Shown here: one piece after another, positions 1 through 11,607 of the stretch | Position numbering within the stretch: the stretch's first letter is position 1 | How the letters are laid out: the number at the start of each line of letters is the position of its first letter | From: Verticillium longisporum | Taxonomy: Eukaryota; Ascomycota; Sordariomycetes; Glomerellales; Plectosphaerellaceae | NCBI GenBank assembly: GCA_019188255.1 | Contig: JAETXT010000005.1 | Coordinates: 4,278,001 to 4,342,000 of the forward strand | Direction: 5' to 3' | Length of the DNA: 64,000 nt | Program-made: the position numbers and the translations under genes | Notes under the pieces: generated by a model | What the model saw: only the letters and a program-made list of their open reading frames with translations | What the model was told of the DNA's origin: nothing | Database searches by the model: none

Positions 1-400
1 TGGACCCATAGCTCAGAAATATCGGAAGGCGATGAAGTCAGTTAACCCATATCGGCAGGTATTATAGTCAAGCTTTCGTCCCTCATCTATACTATCAAGC
101 ACGCAACAAAGAGCTGTCAGCGGCATCCCTGCTTCTCGGTCAAGGCCACCAATAGCACCCGTGTCGTCCTGCCATCAACATGCTCCGCAGCGGTGTTCAT
201 TGAGCTTACCAGGGAATGCATATCAAGGTCCGGAACACTGAGGAGGTTTCGTCTAACATTCCAGCAGACTTTCCAACTGATGCGGAGAAATCATTATATA
301 CAATCATGAGTCTATAATCCACGCTCGTACTCATCATGTCCACCCTGTGCACCGCCTATCCTTACATTTTAGATGTCGTTTTCTCCTCACGACAAGCACC
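1..400. other. 3' flank of the MATE gene, no gene seen
   Basis: No reading frame here looks like a real protein and no RNA gene is visible. The stretch is the downstream flank of the minus-strand transporter that ends at 401, and probably holds its 3' untranslated region. Confidence 0.6.
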
Positions 401-1886
401 TTATAGATCTTCCTGCTTCTTCACATCCTCCACGCAATCCTGCCATCGGATATGCCTCATATAAAGACACTCGAGCAGAGCAATCAGAGCCGTACCGCAT
501 CCCGTCCCGATCCACAGACCGTCCAGCTTCAGGTCGGGCGAGCCGAGCTCCAGCCACATGGACAACGGCACAGCGCCGAGGTAGTTGACGAGCAAGACGA
601 TCCAAGCGGCAACGTGCTGGCGGGCGAGGCCCCTGAGCACGCCGTTGCAGCCGGCCAGCAGCGCATCGATGACCTGGAACACGGCGACGAAGAGCATCGA
701 CCGCGTGGCGATGCGCTGCACGACGTCATCCTCCGAGAACCACGCGCCGATTTGGTCTCGCAGCAGGAACAACAGCAAGCCGTCAAAGAGGCCGAGGGCC
801 AAGAAGACGACGGCATACAGCGTGACGGCCCTGCGCGTGACACCGACTTGGCCGGCGCCGATGAGGTGGCCGACGCGGGTGGTGACGGCGACGCTGACGG
901 AGAAGGGAATGTGCCACATGACGATGGACACGGTCGTGAGGATGGTCTGCGCCGCGAGGCGGTTGGTGTCGATGTAGGAGGTGCTGATCATGAGAATCTC
1001 AAAGGCCAGCCACTCGGCCAGGTTGACGGCGGTGCCGGCGGCAGAGAGGCGCACCATGGGGCCCCATCCGCGCAGGGACGCCATTGACCAGCCGCCCCAG
1101 CACACGTGCGACCACTTGTGAAAGAAGAAGGTGTATGCCAGCAGAAGAAGCGGCCGTAGATCGTTGGCGATGGCCTGGCCGAGTGCGGCACCCTCGACGC
1201 CCATGTCGAGCTGGATGGCTAGGAGCCAGCAGAGGACTACGTTGACTGGCGTGCAAATGACCAAGACGACCATGCCGGATCGGAAATCGCCTTGGGCCTG
1301 TAAGAAGCGTTTTCCAGCTTCAAACAAGGCGTAGCCAGGCAGTCCAATGAGGCTGATCTGCAGGAAGGTGCCGGCTTTCACGGCAACGTCGTGCTGACGA
1401 ACGAGGAGCGGCAGAATCGAGGGCGAGCACAGCCAAAAGGCGCCAACGGGAATCATAAGGGCAATCATGAGCAGTGTCATGCGTTGAATGTGCAGCCCGA
1501 CTTCTGTCAGACGGCCGGAGCCGTATGACTGGGCGCAGAGGGTGTCGAGGGCTGTAGCCATGCCCTCATAGAATGCCAGGCCGATGATGTTCATGGTCGT
1601 GAGGCCAATGCTAGCAGCGGCGAGGCTATCGGCACCCAAGCGGCCGGCCACGACTGTTGCGATGACTGTTGAAGAGTACTACGTCTGTCAGTTTGATGTT
1701 CGGTAGGGGATCAAGGACTGGCAGGTAAGGTACCTGCAGGAGGTATGTGGCGATAAGAGGAACGGAATAACGGAGCAGCAGGCGGCCCTCCGCTGCGAAG
1801 CTGCCCTTGCTCTTTGAAGGCGCTGATGTCGGGCCGCCGAGGAGCGGCGCCGTCTCGCTCGGGCTCGGGATGTCATTGGCAGCCAT
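401..1886 (-). CDS. MATE family multidrug/toxin efflux transporter
   Basis: A membrane antiporter of the multidrug and toxic compound extrusion family; members export small organic compounds or cations in exchange for protons or sodium. Two exons, 1734-1886 and 401-1678, are joined across a 55-bp intron (donor GTACCT, acceptor ACGTAG), giving LLRYSVPLIATYLLQ followed by YSSTVIATVVAGRLGAD. The product is about 476 aa, normal for fungal MATE proteins, with a soluble acidic N-terminus (SETAPLLGG) and roughly a dozen hydrophobic segments in two homologous halves. GRLGADSLAAAS in the first half is a family signature. The start at 1886 was preferred; an in-frame ATG at 1928 would add 14 residues. 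Substrate and membrane (plasma or vacuolar) cannot be told from sequence. No clustered biosynthetic genes suggest a dedicated metabolite. Confidence 0.9.
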
Positions 1887-2513
1887 GGCCGGCTCGGCGC
1901 GACGCTGTACAGGACTTGATGGTGGCATGCTTCGAGGTTGCGTGATGTCCAAGTTTTGTAAGGCAGTGGACAAAATTCGGGCTTGAGGTGCCTCCCTTGA
2001 GGTAAACATCTGATGTCGGTGACTAAGCAATGAATTGGCTTCACGTTGACAGGCGTCTTGCCATGCTCATGCTGTTCGAAGACCTGCATCTTCGTGTATG
2101 GCAATGTTTCCATACGTCCAGTGCCGTCACCAGACATGCGAATGCAAAAGATTCGCAGTTCTTGGTAGGAGATGCAAGCCTGCATGAGTTCGTCAGACAT
2201 GGGTGGTGGTACGGCTAGAAGTCACTGTCAGCCAAGGGTTCCTTTTCCTTTTCCTGCTGATCAATCAGGGCAGGTCATCACTGCATCCTGAGGTACGGTG
2301 GACCTAGAGGCGGCCCGGGTAGCGACTTAAGCGTGTCATTTCCAGCGCGCTTCCAGCGGCTCATACGCTATGCAGCGTCAATGCTTCGGGGGCTCGTCCC
2401 CCCACGCTTGGCTCGCCGAAAGGAGTAAGTACCTAATGTAGGTAGGTACCTTTACCTACCTTACCTAGGTACCTGAGCTGGATGCCAAGCGTCCTCCTCT
2501 CATCCAACCCAGC
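1887..2513. other. Divergent intergenic region with AGGTACCT low-complexity tract
   Basis: The shared upstream region of the minus-strand MATE gene and the plus-strand DUF7730 gene. Around 2426-2475 lies a palindrome-rich run of ACCTA/TAGGT units (GTAGGTAGGTACC followed by ACCTACCTTACC). This low-complexity type recurs near 3888-3925 and 57645-57665. No gene is seen. Confidence 0.55.
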
Positions 2514-3881
2514 TTGCCTCCGCAACATATGCCCACGACTCCATGCGCCATCGTCAAGTCGTCGGGTCTGGCATTCGGACAAGCAACAATGCTGTCTAAA
2601 CTGGCTCATAAGCTTCAATTTCCCGGCGGGTCGCAAAAACAGAATGCCTCGGATCCAGAGGCACAGCTGCCGGTGCTTCGTAGCCCGCGAACCCGTCACA
2701 TCACACCACGAGCCTCCATCGCAAGCAACTCACCAACATCAGCCTTCTTCAGCCATCTCCCCTTTGACATTCGCCGCGAGATACTCATACACGCATTTGG
2801 CGCCCAGACCATTCACATAGATCTTGCATACGACCGCCCGCGCATCGAAGGGAGGAATCGTTCCACCCACGTTCACCGTCATCGCCGCGCGCCACGGCCA
2901 ACGGCGGCACAGCTCAAGGCTGCGCCTGCGTTGCACACGCTGAGGTCCAAACGGTGGCGGTGGTACAGTTGTGTCTGCCACTCCGATCTGCCATGCGGAA
3001 CACAGTCCTGGTCACGTTTTGCCGAGCCGTGCGACGATGCTTGTTCCGACTTCGGTTCCTGCTGCAGCGAGTGGCCTGGCGAGGCGCCGTCCAAGTGTTC
3101 CATCGGCATCATGGGCTGGCTGTTGACCTGCCGTCAAGCGTGCGTCCAGAATCCAACCCCGCGTCTCGTGTCCTGACATGACTTGGGCTGGTGATCCAGC
3201 TACACAGAGGGTCTCGATGTCCTGTGGGGCACAAACACACTCCGCGTCGATGACATGGTCATCCTCCGCCACGCGCAGGACCTCTTCCCAGCCCATCGGT
3301 GGGCGAAGCTCCCACACCTCGAGCTGCGGTGGGCCTTTTCCATATTCTGGGTATGGCCGGCTGCCGTGCCGGCGTCGTTCCAGACAGACCCTTTGCCGCT
3401 CTATGCAGACCACGCAGGCTTCCACTCTCTGCTGGACCATCTACCGTCTGTGCTCGGCAGCTTGCAGACGCTCTACATCTCATTAGAGGGCGCCGGCAAG
3501 TGGCATCCCAGACGACCACCGGGGACCGTGCTCGAGAAGGTCCTCGCGCCCGTCGAGGCCATGCTGCGCCAGCTGCCTGCGACCACCTTGCGTGAATGCA
3601 CCATTGCCCTACCGAGCTCCGTATACCAGGTGGCCCGGAACGAAGCCGTCCTGGCCGGGTGTACCGTCGGGTACTATTGCAGACTGCAGAAGGAGCGGTA
3701 CTGGCGCGCGCTTCCCGAGCCGACGGCGGGGTTGAAGGGGTACTGGGTCCAGCTAGGCAAGATTGACATGCACCTCCCCATAGCCTGGCCTTGTTTCGGC
3801 ACTGGTGCCGGCTGGTCTTGGAGAGATGACTTTGACATCCCAGATGAAGATTGTATCCTCTATGGGATGAAGTCCTGGTGA
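2514..3881 (+). CDS. DUF7730-type fungal protein, function unknown
   Basis: I recognise the family but not its function. Exons 2514-3139 and 3200-3881 are joined across a 60-bp intron (donor GTGCGT, acceptor CCAG), restoring TCRQAYTEGLDVLWGTNTL. The product is about 435 aa. Family hallmarks are the opening LPFDIRREILIHAFG (F-box-like), a cysteine- and tryptophan-containing middle (WRWYSCVCH), GIMGWLLTCRQAYTEG, and a leucine-rich C-terminal half (LPHLELRW, LGSLQTLYISLEG). Such proteins are abundant and variable in moulds. The start is uncertain: ATGs at 2514, 2529 and 2589 are all in frame and the first 80 residues have no recognisable fold. The stop at 3881 overlaps a good donor sequence (GTGAGT at 3880), so a further 3' exon is possible. 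Confidence 0.75.
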
Positions 3882-4397
3882 GTTCACCTACCTACCTACC
3901 TTGACAAGGACCTACCTTGACAAGGGGTCGATTGCGGTCATAGCTCGAGACCACCCTAAGCGTCGGCCGAGTTGAGCCGCTCAACCGGCCGGTATCGCGT
4001 CTCCTGGGACGGCGGTGGATGGGGGCTACCCTGCCTGCGCGGATAGGGCTCCTCACTCCCCCAGGACTCTCCACTGTTCACTGTTCAGGGCGCCCGAAGT
4101 GGATCGTCGGAGTCGGCCGAGGTCCTGGTGTAGGCATACGGTACGTACCGCGGCGCACTGGCACTAAACTCAGGCGAGCTCGCCGAAGCAAGAACCATTG
4201 GATACGGCGGCATCTTCATCGGAGCTTCCTCCTGTGACTCTCCTCACCAACAACATCTCCCCTCTTTGCTCTTGCCCATTGCCTCCTCCATCGCCCTTCC
4301 GCAAACCCATCCCAAAGGCCAGGTCGCCTTTGTTCTCCCATCTGTCCGTTCCATTGACTCTTTCAAGCCGTTTCCTTCTCGTCTCTCCGTGTCCACC
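3882..4397. other. Intergenic region upstream of psuG/psuK
   Basis: Starts with an imperfect direct repeat of ACCTACCTTGACAAGG around 3890-3930. The part nearest the next gene (4230-4390) is pyrimidine-rich, as is common in leaders and promoters of highly expressed fungal genes. No gene is seen. Confidence 0.5.
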
Positions 4398-6958
4398 ATG
4401 CACGTCTCGCGTCTCTCGGCTACGAGGGCGTGCCTGTCCTCGACCCTACCAACCAGAGCATCATGCAACAGACTCAGCACTCCTTCATATTGTGCCCTCT
4501 CTCACCTGTCCACGTCCCGGTCGAACGTGCCGCGCCATGGTCTCACCGCACGCTCTCTGTCAGCAAGCCGCTTCTACTCCACGGCGCCCTACGCTGGTGC
4601 TCCCGGGTTGAAGGACTTCCTCCGCATCTCGGATGAAGTTGCCGAGGCCATTGCCACCAACAAGCCCGTCGTCGCCCTCGAGTCCACCATTTACACACAC
4701 GGTGCCCTTGGGAATGATTTGGGCCTCGAGGACATTGTTCGTCAGGGAGGCGGTATTCCCGCTGTTTGCGGTATCCTCGATGGCGTCCCCATCGTCGGCT
4801 TGACCCCCGAAGAGGTCGCCCGCATGGTTGACTCGGGCAATGCCCGCAAGGTCTCCCGCCGCGATATTGCCTACCTGGCCGGACTTGTGAGATTCAGGCC
4901 TTGCCTTGCGCCATGAGCAGCTGCTGACAAAACTGCAGGGTCTTGCTGGCAAGAAGATTCACGGTGGTACCACCATTGCCGGCACCATGCTGCTGGCTCG
5001 CCTCGCCGGCATTCGCGTCTTCGGCACCGGTGGTCTCGGCGGCGTCCACCGTGGTGGCCACGACTCGATGGACGTCTCTGCCGATCTCACTGAGCTCGGC
5101 CGCACCCGCGTTGCCGTTGTCTCGTCTGGCTGCAAGGGCTTCCTCGACATCCCCCGGACCCTCGAGTGCCTCGAAACCCAGGGTGCTTTTGTCGCGGCAT
5201 TTGCCGGCGGCCGCAAGGGTCCGGTCGGCTTTGCAGCATTCTGGGGCCGCACGCGCGGCACCCCGAGCCCTCTTGTCGTCAGAAAACGAGAGGGATGCTG
5301 CTGCCATGATCCTGGCGCAAGAGACGATGGGCATCGAGTCGGGTATGGTCTTTGCCCACCCCATCCCCGAGGAGGCCGCCGTCCCTGCCGCCGAGATGGC
5401 TGCCGTCATCGAGACGGCGGTTCGTGAGGCCAACGAGAAGGGCTTCACCGGCGCCAGGAACACGCCCTACGTCCTGGGCGCCATCCGGAAGCAGACTGGC
5501 GAACGCAGCACACTGGCCAACAAGGCTCTCGTCCGATCCAACGTCGCTCGTGCCACCACCATCGCCGTCGAGCTCTCCAAGCTGCAGAGCGGGACACCCA
5601 GCCTCACCGCGGCGTAAGTGTGCCCGGTCCGCTCAAAGTTCAGGAAGCAAGTCATGATAAGTCGGAACCTGACGGTAGATAGACCAACATCAAGCAACTT
5701 CGTATCCGGAATAGACAAACCTTCACCAGCCAAACAAACTACTCCAGCCTCTGTTCACACCGTGCCAACCAAAGTAGACATCCTCGTCGCTGGCTCCGTC
5801 GCCCTCGATCTCAGCTGTGACTACGCTCCCACCACCAAATCCACTAACCCCTCCCCGAAGCTCGAGACATCCAACCCGGCTGCCATCCGTCAGTCCATCG
5901 GCGGTGTCGGTCACAACGTTGCCCTCGCTGCGCACCGTGCCACAAAATCCTCCCTCGTTCGCCTCTGTAGTCTTGTTGGCGCCGACGCTGCCGGCGATAC
6001 AGTGCTTACTGCCCTTGCTGCTGAGGGCCTCGATACCTCTGCCATCCGCCAGCTCCCGGCACCGCACCGCACGGCGCAATACGTCGCCGTCAACGACGCC
6101 TCAAAGAACCTCGTTCTCGCCATGGCCGACATGGACATTCTCTCAGCGAATGCCGTCCCCCCCTCCCAATGGCGCGCCGCCGTGAAGGCGGCCTCTCCCT
6201 CGTGGCTCGTTGTCGACGCGAACTGGGCGCCGCGTGATATTCACGCCTGGCTCGCCGCCGGCCGCGCTTCTCATGCCAAGATTGCCTATGAGCCCGTCTC
6301 CACCGCCAAATCCACAGGTCTCTTCCCTTCAGACACGGAGCTTGACGTCTTCCCTCATGCTGCCGTCGATCTTGCGTCCCCAAACACGTACGAGCTCGAG
6401 GCCATGTGGACCGCCGCGCGCGAGAACGGACACCTCGCGACGCAGGGCTGGTGGACGGTTGTCGACGCTTTCGGCCTCCTCGGCGCCCGCGATGCCTTTG
6501 TGCGTCTCGTCGGCGTCGAGCTCGCGGATGCGGGTGTACCGGTGCAAGCCGTGCAACTCCTTCCGTACATCCCGACCGTCGTGACGAAGCTCGGCGCCAA
6601 GGGCTGTCTACTTACGACGATCCTGGGGCGGGATGACCCGCGTCTGAATGATCCCCGTGAGGAGAAGTACATTCTCTCGCGTTCGAAGAATGGGAACCCG
6701 CACATCGGAGGCGTGTACATGCGCATGTTCCCTGCCGCAGGGAGAGTGGATGAAATTGTCTCTGTCAACGGCGTTGGCGATACATTCTTGGGCGTCATGG
6801 TTGCGGGTCTGGCGATGGGCGGACGCGTGGAAGGATTGATCGGCGTGGCGCAAGAGGGTGCTGTTTTGACGCTGAAGAGTCGCGAGGCGGTCAGCCCGGA
6901 GCTGGGTAGCCTGGAGGAGAGTTTGAAGGATGCCGTCGACCTGTCAAGGAGGGCGTGA
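4398..6958 (+). CDS. Bifunctional pseudouridine-5'-phosphate glycosidase / pseudouridine kinase (fusion; frameshift as written)
   Basis: The N-terminal half is a PsuG (indigoidine-synthase-A-like) glycosidase that splits pseudouridine 5'-phosphate into uracil and ribose 5-phosphate. The C-terminal half is a PfkB-family sugar kinase that would make that substrate from pseudouridine. Visible PsuG motifs are [34 protein letters not shown] and SSGCKG, whose lysine matches the Schiff-base residue. Kinase motifs are [22 protein letters not shown] and VNGVGDTF. Exons are 4398-4886, 4939-5613 and 5683-6958; the last acceptor could instead be 5694. Both halves lie in one frame across the second intron (donor GTAAGT overlapping an apparent TAA), so one protein of about 812 aa is expected. 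The start at 4398 has good context (CCACCATGC) and opens an Arg/Ser-rich, mitochondrial-like leader. The frame breaks at an AAAA run (5283-5286), where three As would keep [21 protein letters not shown] homology continuous. Confidence 0.88.
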
Positions 6959-7826
6959 GGAAACCTGACGGTTGAAATATTATTGGAGTTTGGGCATGCG
7001 AAGTGAAGCCTGGGCAAGGCGCGTTGAGGAGACGGCACCATCATCTGTCATGAATGGAGATCTCCAAATAAGTCATAGATATGCATACAGAGACAGAGAG
7101 AAACAGTCTCGAAATGATAGATTGAATTTCCATATATATATACTGGTTTACCATCCAGTTGATATGCTCATGTATGAAGATCGCCAGACGGGCTCTGGCA
7201 TCCAGTCTGTTGGAGTACTCAATGCCAGGACCGTATATTCTATCTCTTCCAAAGATGTTACTTTGATGAACGAGGGCCCAGATCGTGCCGGGCACCAAGT
7301 CGCCTCCGCAAACCATCATGCTCTCCATTGGTGATGCCTGTGTTCATGAATTCGTTATTCGAGCGTCGATGTCGCGCTCGCCTCGTGGCAGCATGCTCCT
7401 CCGAACTCTGCCATTCATAATCGATTTATCGCTTTTTCGCGTTTTCCACGCCGTCTCGTATTGCGCGTCGATGCATGTCGTCCCTGTCTTGGAGAAAGAC
7501 TGGCAGATAGAGAGATTTTCCATGCTACCAGAACGGTAGTCGGTGCGATGAGCCCAGGGGCTCGGATGACCGCAGACCGTCAGAACGGCTCTGACGCTCC
7601 TCTCCGCGGAGCCTGCCTGACATGACGAGAGAGCCGTGCGCGTCACTCGATAGCGTCGCCCTGCTTCTGCATGACACGATGACGAAATCCACAATTTCGG
7701 GTATGGTCTCAAGACGGCAGCCTCGACTCCCATGCAGGCCCGCGCCGCAGGACAAGTTCACGACGCAGCGGTGCGTGGGCAGTTCGGCAAGCCCGTCACG
7801 CCGTCGCCGGCTCAACGCCCTGCGCC
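6959..7826. other. Convergent intergenic region between psuG/psuK and SLD5
   Basis: Two genes end facing each other here. The stretch is relatively AT-rich near 7050-7170 (TATATATATAC), consistent with 3' untranslated regions and polyadenylation. No gene is seen. Confidence 0.55.
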
Positions 7827-8645
7827 CTACGCCAGCTCAGCAACCCCCGTCTCGACCAGGCCCCTGGCGCTCGACCACCGCAGGATGAGCACGTCGCCAA
7901 AGCGGCCGTCAATGGCGTCGTCCGAGTCGGTGCCGCGGCCCTCGACCGTGGCGTCGCGCAGCAGGCGCACAAAGACGGCGGCGTCGAGGTCGGGCCCGTC
8001 AATCATGCTCGTCATGCCGGCCGTGTCGTTGAGGTTCTGCAGCTGCGGCGGGAAGCTCGAGAGGAAGGAGGAGAGGTAGTGGTCGTGCAGCAGGGCCTGG
8101 TGGCGGGTCGCGTAGGCGAGCTCGGTCGGCGAGAGGCGCGCGCGCAGCGGCGGGCTCGCGAGGTAGTAGAGCGTGTGCTTGTCGATCTGGAGGGGGTGTG
8201 CGGGTTAGCTTCTCGCGCTGACTAGGGCGCGGCACTGGGATTTTGCTTCATCTTCGTCGAAGAGTACCTTGGCGATCCGCGCGCGGATGTAGCTTCGCAC
8301 GAGAAACTTGAAGCGCTCGAGCTCCGTCTGGATGACAATGAGAGCAAAGTTGGTCTTGGGATCCATGTCGCCCGTCATGTCCTCAATGGTCTCGATCTGG
8401 CGGGCGATGCGAGCGTTGACGCGCTCAAACAGGTTGTCGGGTGGCCATCTGCGACGCGTCCAGTTAGCCTTCCGCGACGTGGAACTACGAGGCACACGTT
8501 TTCTCCAAAGAAGGACGCACTCGAGCAGCTCAGGGGCAGAGCGTTCGGCGATCCAGGCGCGCGTGAGGGCTTGCAGGTCGCGGGTTTCCGGGGGGATGGA
8601 GGCCGTCGTCGGGTCGACCTGCTGGAGGATGTCGTCGATATCCAT
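7827..8645 (-). CDS. SLD5: DNA replication complex GINS protein SLD5
   Basis: A subunit of the GINS tetramer (Sld5-Psf1-Psf2-Psf3), which with Cdc45 and MCM2-7 forms the CMG replicative helicase in the nucleus. Exons 8521-8645, 8268-8448 and 7827-8186 are joined across introns of 72 and 81 bp, giving about 221 aa, the usual family size. Splicing restores [19 protein letters not shown] and RIAK-IDKHTL. The helical A domain carries [17 protein letters not shown] and [24 protein letters not shown], and the C-terminal beta domain ends [21 protein letters not shown]. The start was chosen at MDIDDIL because family members begin MDIDD; an open frame continues upstream to 8792 but is low-complexity. 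Nothing unusual is seen in the coding sequence. Confidence 0.95.
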
Positions 8646-9185
8646 GACGGGGGAGGTCGTTGGGAGGTGAAGTTGCGGGGAATGACTCAGCGTCGTATCA
8701 TGGCATGGTCGGTCGGGGGTCGTCGTCGTCTTGGGAAAGAAGGGAGGCGGTGATGGCAGGAAGGGGCGGTAGGAAACGCGCCGCGCATGCAAGGAGAGAC
8801 TTGAGATCGGAGGTTTGGCAGTTGGAGGTCGAGATCAACATTGACATGGTGGGGCACGTGGAGGGGTCACTCTGCCCCGCGTTTTGGCCATCTCAGCCGC
8901 CACCAGCGTACATGGCCAAGGTTGTCGATGCTCAGCACAGCATCAATTGAAACGACCGTCGAAAGATACTATGGCGGTGATTTTTTCTCATGCTCTGTTC
9001 GAACAGTTTCGGCTTTACAGCCTTTGTGTGAAAGCCTGGCACATCACATGCATGGGGAAAGTCCGCGTGATCATCATTCATTACGAGTCCAGATCTCCCT
9101 AGCAATGAAGAGCCAGATCTACAGTGTCATAGCTGACACAGGCTTCCCTCTACCGAAATACGCCAGAACCCCATGCCGCGGGTCT
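8646..9185. other. Intergenic region between SLD5 and phosphomannomutase
   Basis: Both neighbours read leftwards, so this is the promoter side of SLD5 and the 3' side of the phosphomannomutase gene. Nothing beyond weak spurious frames is visible. Confidence 0.5.
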
Positions 9186-10095
9186 CTACAGATCAAACAG
9201 CTCCTTCAGCTGGCGCGCCGTGTCGTCGGGACTGACGACCGTGTGGCCAACGGTGCGCTCCGATTCGAAAATTTCAAAGTCGTTGCCGCCCTGGGCCGTC
9301 TTGTCGCCAAAGAAGTGAATGGTCGTGTACTCGATGCCGCCGGGCTTCCGCGCCTCGTCGTCGAGGTGCTTGAGGCAGTACGTCTTGTCCCAGCCCTGGG
9401 GGAAGACGTCGAACGACAGCTGGCCGCCGATGGAGTAGGTGAGGCCGAGGTGGGCGAAGCGCTCGCGCAGCTTGTCGATGAAGGCGGCGCGAATGCCGTG
9501 GATCTTGTCGTACGCCTCAAAGTCGGCGCGCTCCTGGGCCGAGGCGTTACGGCCGACAGGCGAGACGTTGACCATGCCGTTGCGGAACTCGACAAAGGTG
9601 CCGCGCTTGACGGGGATGTCGAGGTCGGCGACGTAGTGCAGGATGAAGTTGACGAGCTCCTTGTACTGGTCGTTGCCGATCCACTGCAGGAAGCTGTTGG
9701 CGGGCAGGGCGGCGCCGAGCTTGTAGGCGACGAGGCCGTTCTCGGCAAAGTTGAAGTCGAACATGGAGGTGACGGGGGTGCGCGAGGGGTCGCCGAGCTG
9801 TTCCTGCTGCTTGCGTAGGTCGGAGCCGCCGACGGTGCCGATGGCGACCTTTGTGCGGAGCTTCGAGAGGAGGGCCGTCAGCTCGGGAGTGATTGCCTGC
9901 GAGACACACAGACGTCGTTAGCAAAATCCGATCAAGATCATATTCCACGAGCAGAAGAGGGTTCCTGGGGCATACCAGGCGAGATGGCGTCAGGGTGCCA
10001 TCGACGTCGAAGAGGCAGATGGTGTTCTTGATGGGTCGATCCTCGAGGGGAGGGAAGTCCGCAGTGGCCGTAGCCGTGGCTGTCGTGGAGTCCAT
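9186..10095 (-). CDS. SEC53: Phosphomannomutase (SEC53/PMM type)
   Basis: Cytosolic enzyme converting mannose 6-phosphate to mannose 1-phosphate, feeding GDP-mannose for N-glycans, O-mannosylation, GPI anchors and cell-wall mannans. Exons 9976-10095 and 9186-9896 are joined across a 79-bp intron (GTATGC...CGCAG), giving about 276 aa against 250-270 for the family. It is a HAD-superfamily phosphotransferase: the catalytic loop is [11 protein letters not shown] near residue 30, whose first Asp is the expected nucleophile. Other conserved stretches are [62 protein letters not shown] and IHFFGDKT. The first 20 residues are a Thr/Ala repeat (TATATATA) that looks disordered and species-specific. 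Expected to be essential and single-copy. Confidence 0.96.
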
Positions 10096-11607
10096 TGTGA
10101 TGGCTGGTGATTGGGGATCGGATCTGGCAGAGAGCGAGTGTCGGTGCTGTAGCTTTCAGGGAGTGGATTGTGCCACGAACCGCGATGGGAGTTGTAGGTT
10201 CGCTGGTCTCGATGCAGGGGCGGTCAAGGAGAAAAAGAAGGACGAGAAGGTAAGGAGAGCTGCAGCTACCCCGCGCCCACTTATACTCGGCTTAGTCCTT
10301 TGGGAATACAAGCTACGAACCTCATTCTCTAGCAACTTAGGCACGGCTTAACCCAAATCATCACATCACAATTAGTACCCGGGCAGGTGACGCTCTTACA
10401 CGAGTTACGTGTTCTTTTCTTCTCAAGCTCGTATTGACCGTCACCGCGTCCATCAATCTGGCCAGCTGTCACAATTGGAACGCACTCTAGAACCCTGGCT
10501 AGTGCGACCATCTTGATCCTCCCTACCTAGGTAGACACGTCGAGCATTTGGATAGCAGCGCCACAGCCACGAACGGGATGAAACCAATGTTAATCAAAAC
10601 ATGACGCGTATTCTCAAGATGCCAAAGAGACACTTCTCAGCTTTTCAAGTGTCAATTCACTGCACCAGAGTCTGGCGGAGCTCCCCTTTCGGACTCTCCG
10701 CCGAAAATGACCCCTCATTGCCCCTCACAGAAGCGGAACAGGGAGGCTCTTCAGGGGCTCTTCAGCCCGCGGGGTAGCTAACATGGTGGGGGAGGGACCT
10801 GACGACCTCCATTTGAGACCAGAGCCTGGGCAATCTCGAGCGAAGTACACGAGCTGGCTGGCGAACGGGCAATACCGATTTGTTACAATCCTCAATATTG
10901 CACCTCACATCAAGCCTCGAACAGTAAGTCACATGATGCTGAGACTAACCGTCATTTCTCATCTTCTTTTCGGCCACTACGCGGTCCACGCATTTTGCCT
11001 CGCGTCGGTTCGAAACGTCTTTGGTCGCTATTCCCTGTATTTCCTCTGACGTCTCGAAATCGTGCAAGCTAGTCCGTCGTGGCTGTCCAAATATATCTGT
11101 CCAAGTATATCTCTACACACTCTCACGTCGCGGTTCCGAGCACGCCAATGGCACTGCTCCTTCGAACGGGGGGGTATGCGGCCAAGAAACCCATGATATC
11201 ATTAACGCATCACCCGCAGAACCTCTTCACGGCTTGAAACTCGCCCTGTCTGCTATAGGGTCATACCGCATAATCAGTGCCCAACAGTTATCCCAGCAGC
11301 TGGTGGTTGGTAGGCCCAGCCTGGTTTTCCAGGACCAATGCTGGAACAGATGGTTACTGCACAGCATGCACAGCAATCGACCGCGATGAAACTAGGTCAT
11401 CAAAGTATCATTAAACTCAAGCTAGAAGAAGCAGTCACCCGAGGTTGACGACCGACGGAAGAATATGAAACAACGCTATGCGATAATGACGGAGAAAGCA
11501 TGCGCTCCTGCAACCAGGTATCAATGTCCCGAATCAAAAGACCGCTCTCGATGCATTTTCAATGCACACATGGGAAGAAAGAGCCATCCAAATCAACGCC
11601 CCCGTGC
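10096..11607. other. Intergenic region, 1.5 kb, no gene seen
   Basis: The promoter side of the phosphomannomutase gene and 3' flank of the exchanger gene. The frames present are short, lack recognisable domains and look unlike coding sequence. No repeat or RNA gene was recognised. Confidence 0.5.

Noticed and set aside
452..1087. 211-codon plus-strand frame
   Set aside because: Antisense shadow of the MATE transporter.
4398..6958. Two separate adjacent genes, psuG and psuK
   Set aside because: Both halves are in the same frame, the intervening stop overlaps a GTAAGT donor, and in-phase acceptors lie 69 or 81 bp away.
8841..9818. 325-codon plus-strand frame
   Set aside because: Antisense shadow of the phosphomannomutase gene, created by GC-rich codon usage.
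7827..10095. Operon-like linkage of SLD5 and phosphomannomutase
   Set aside because: 540 bp separate them and their functions are unrelated; ordinary neighbouring fungal genes.
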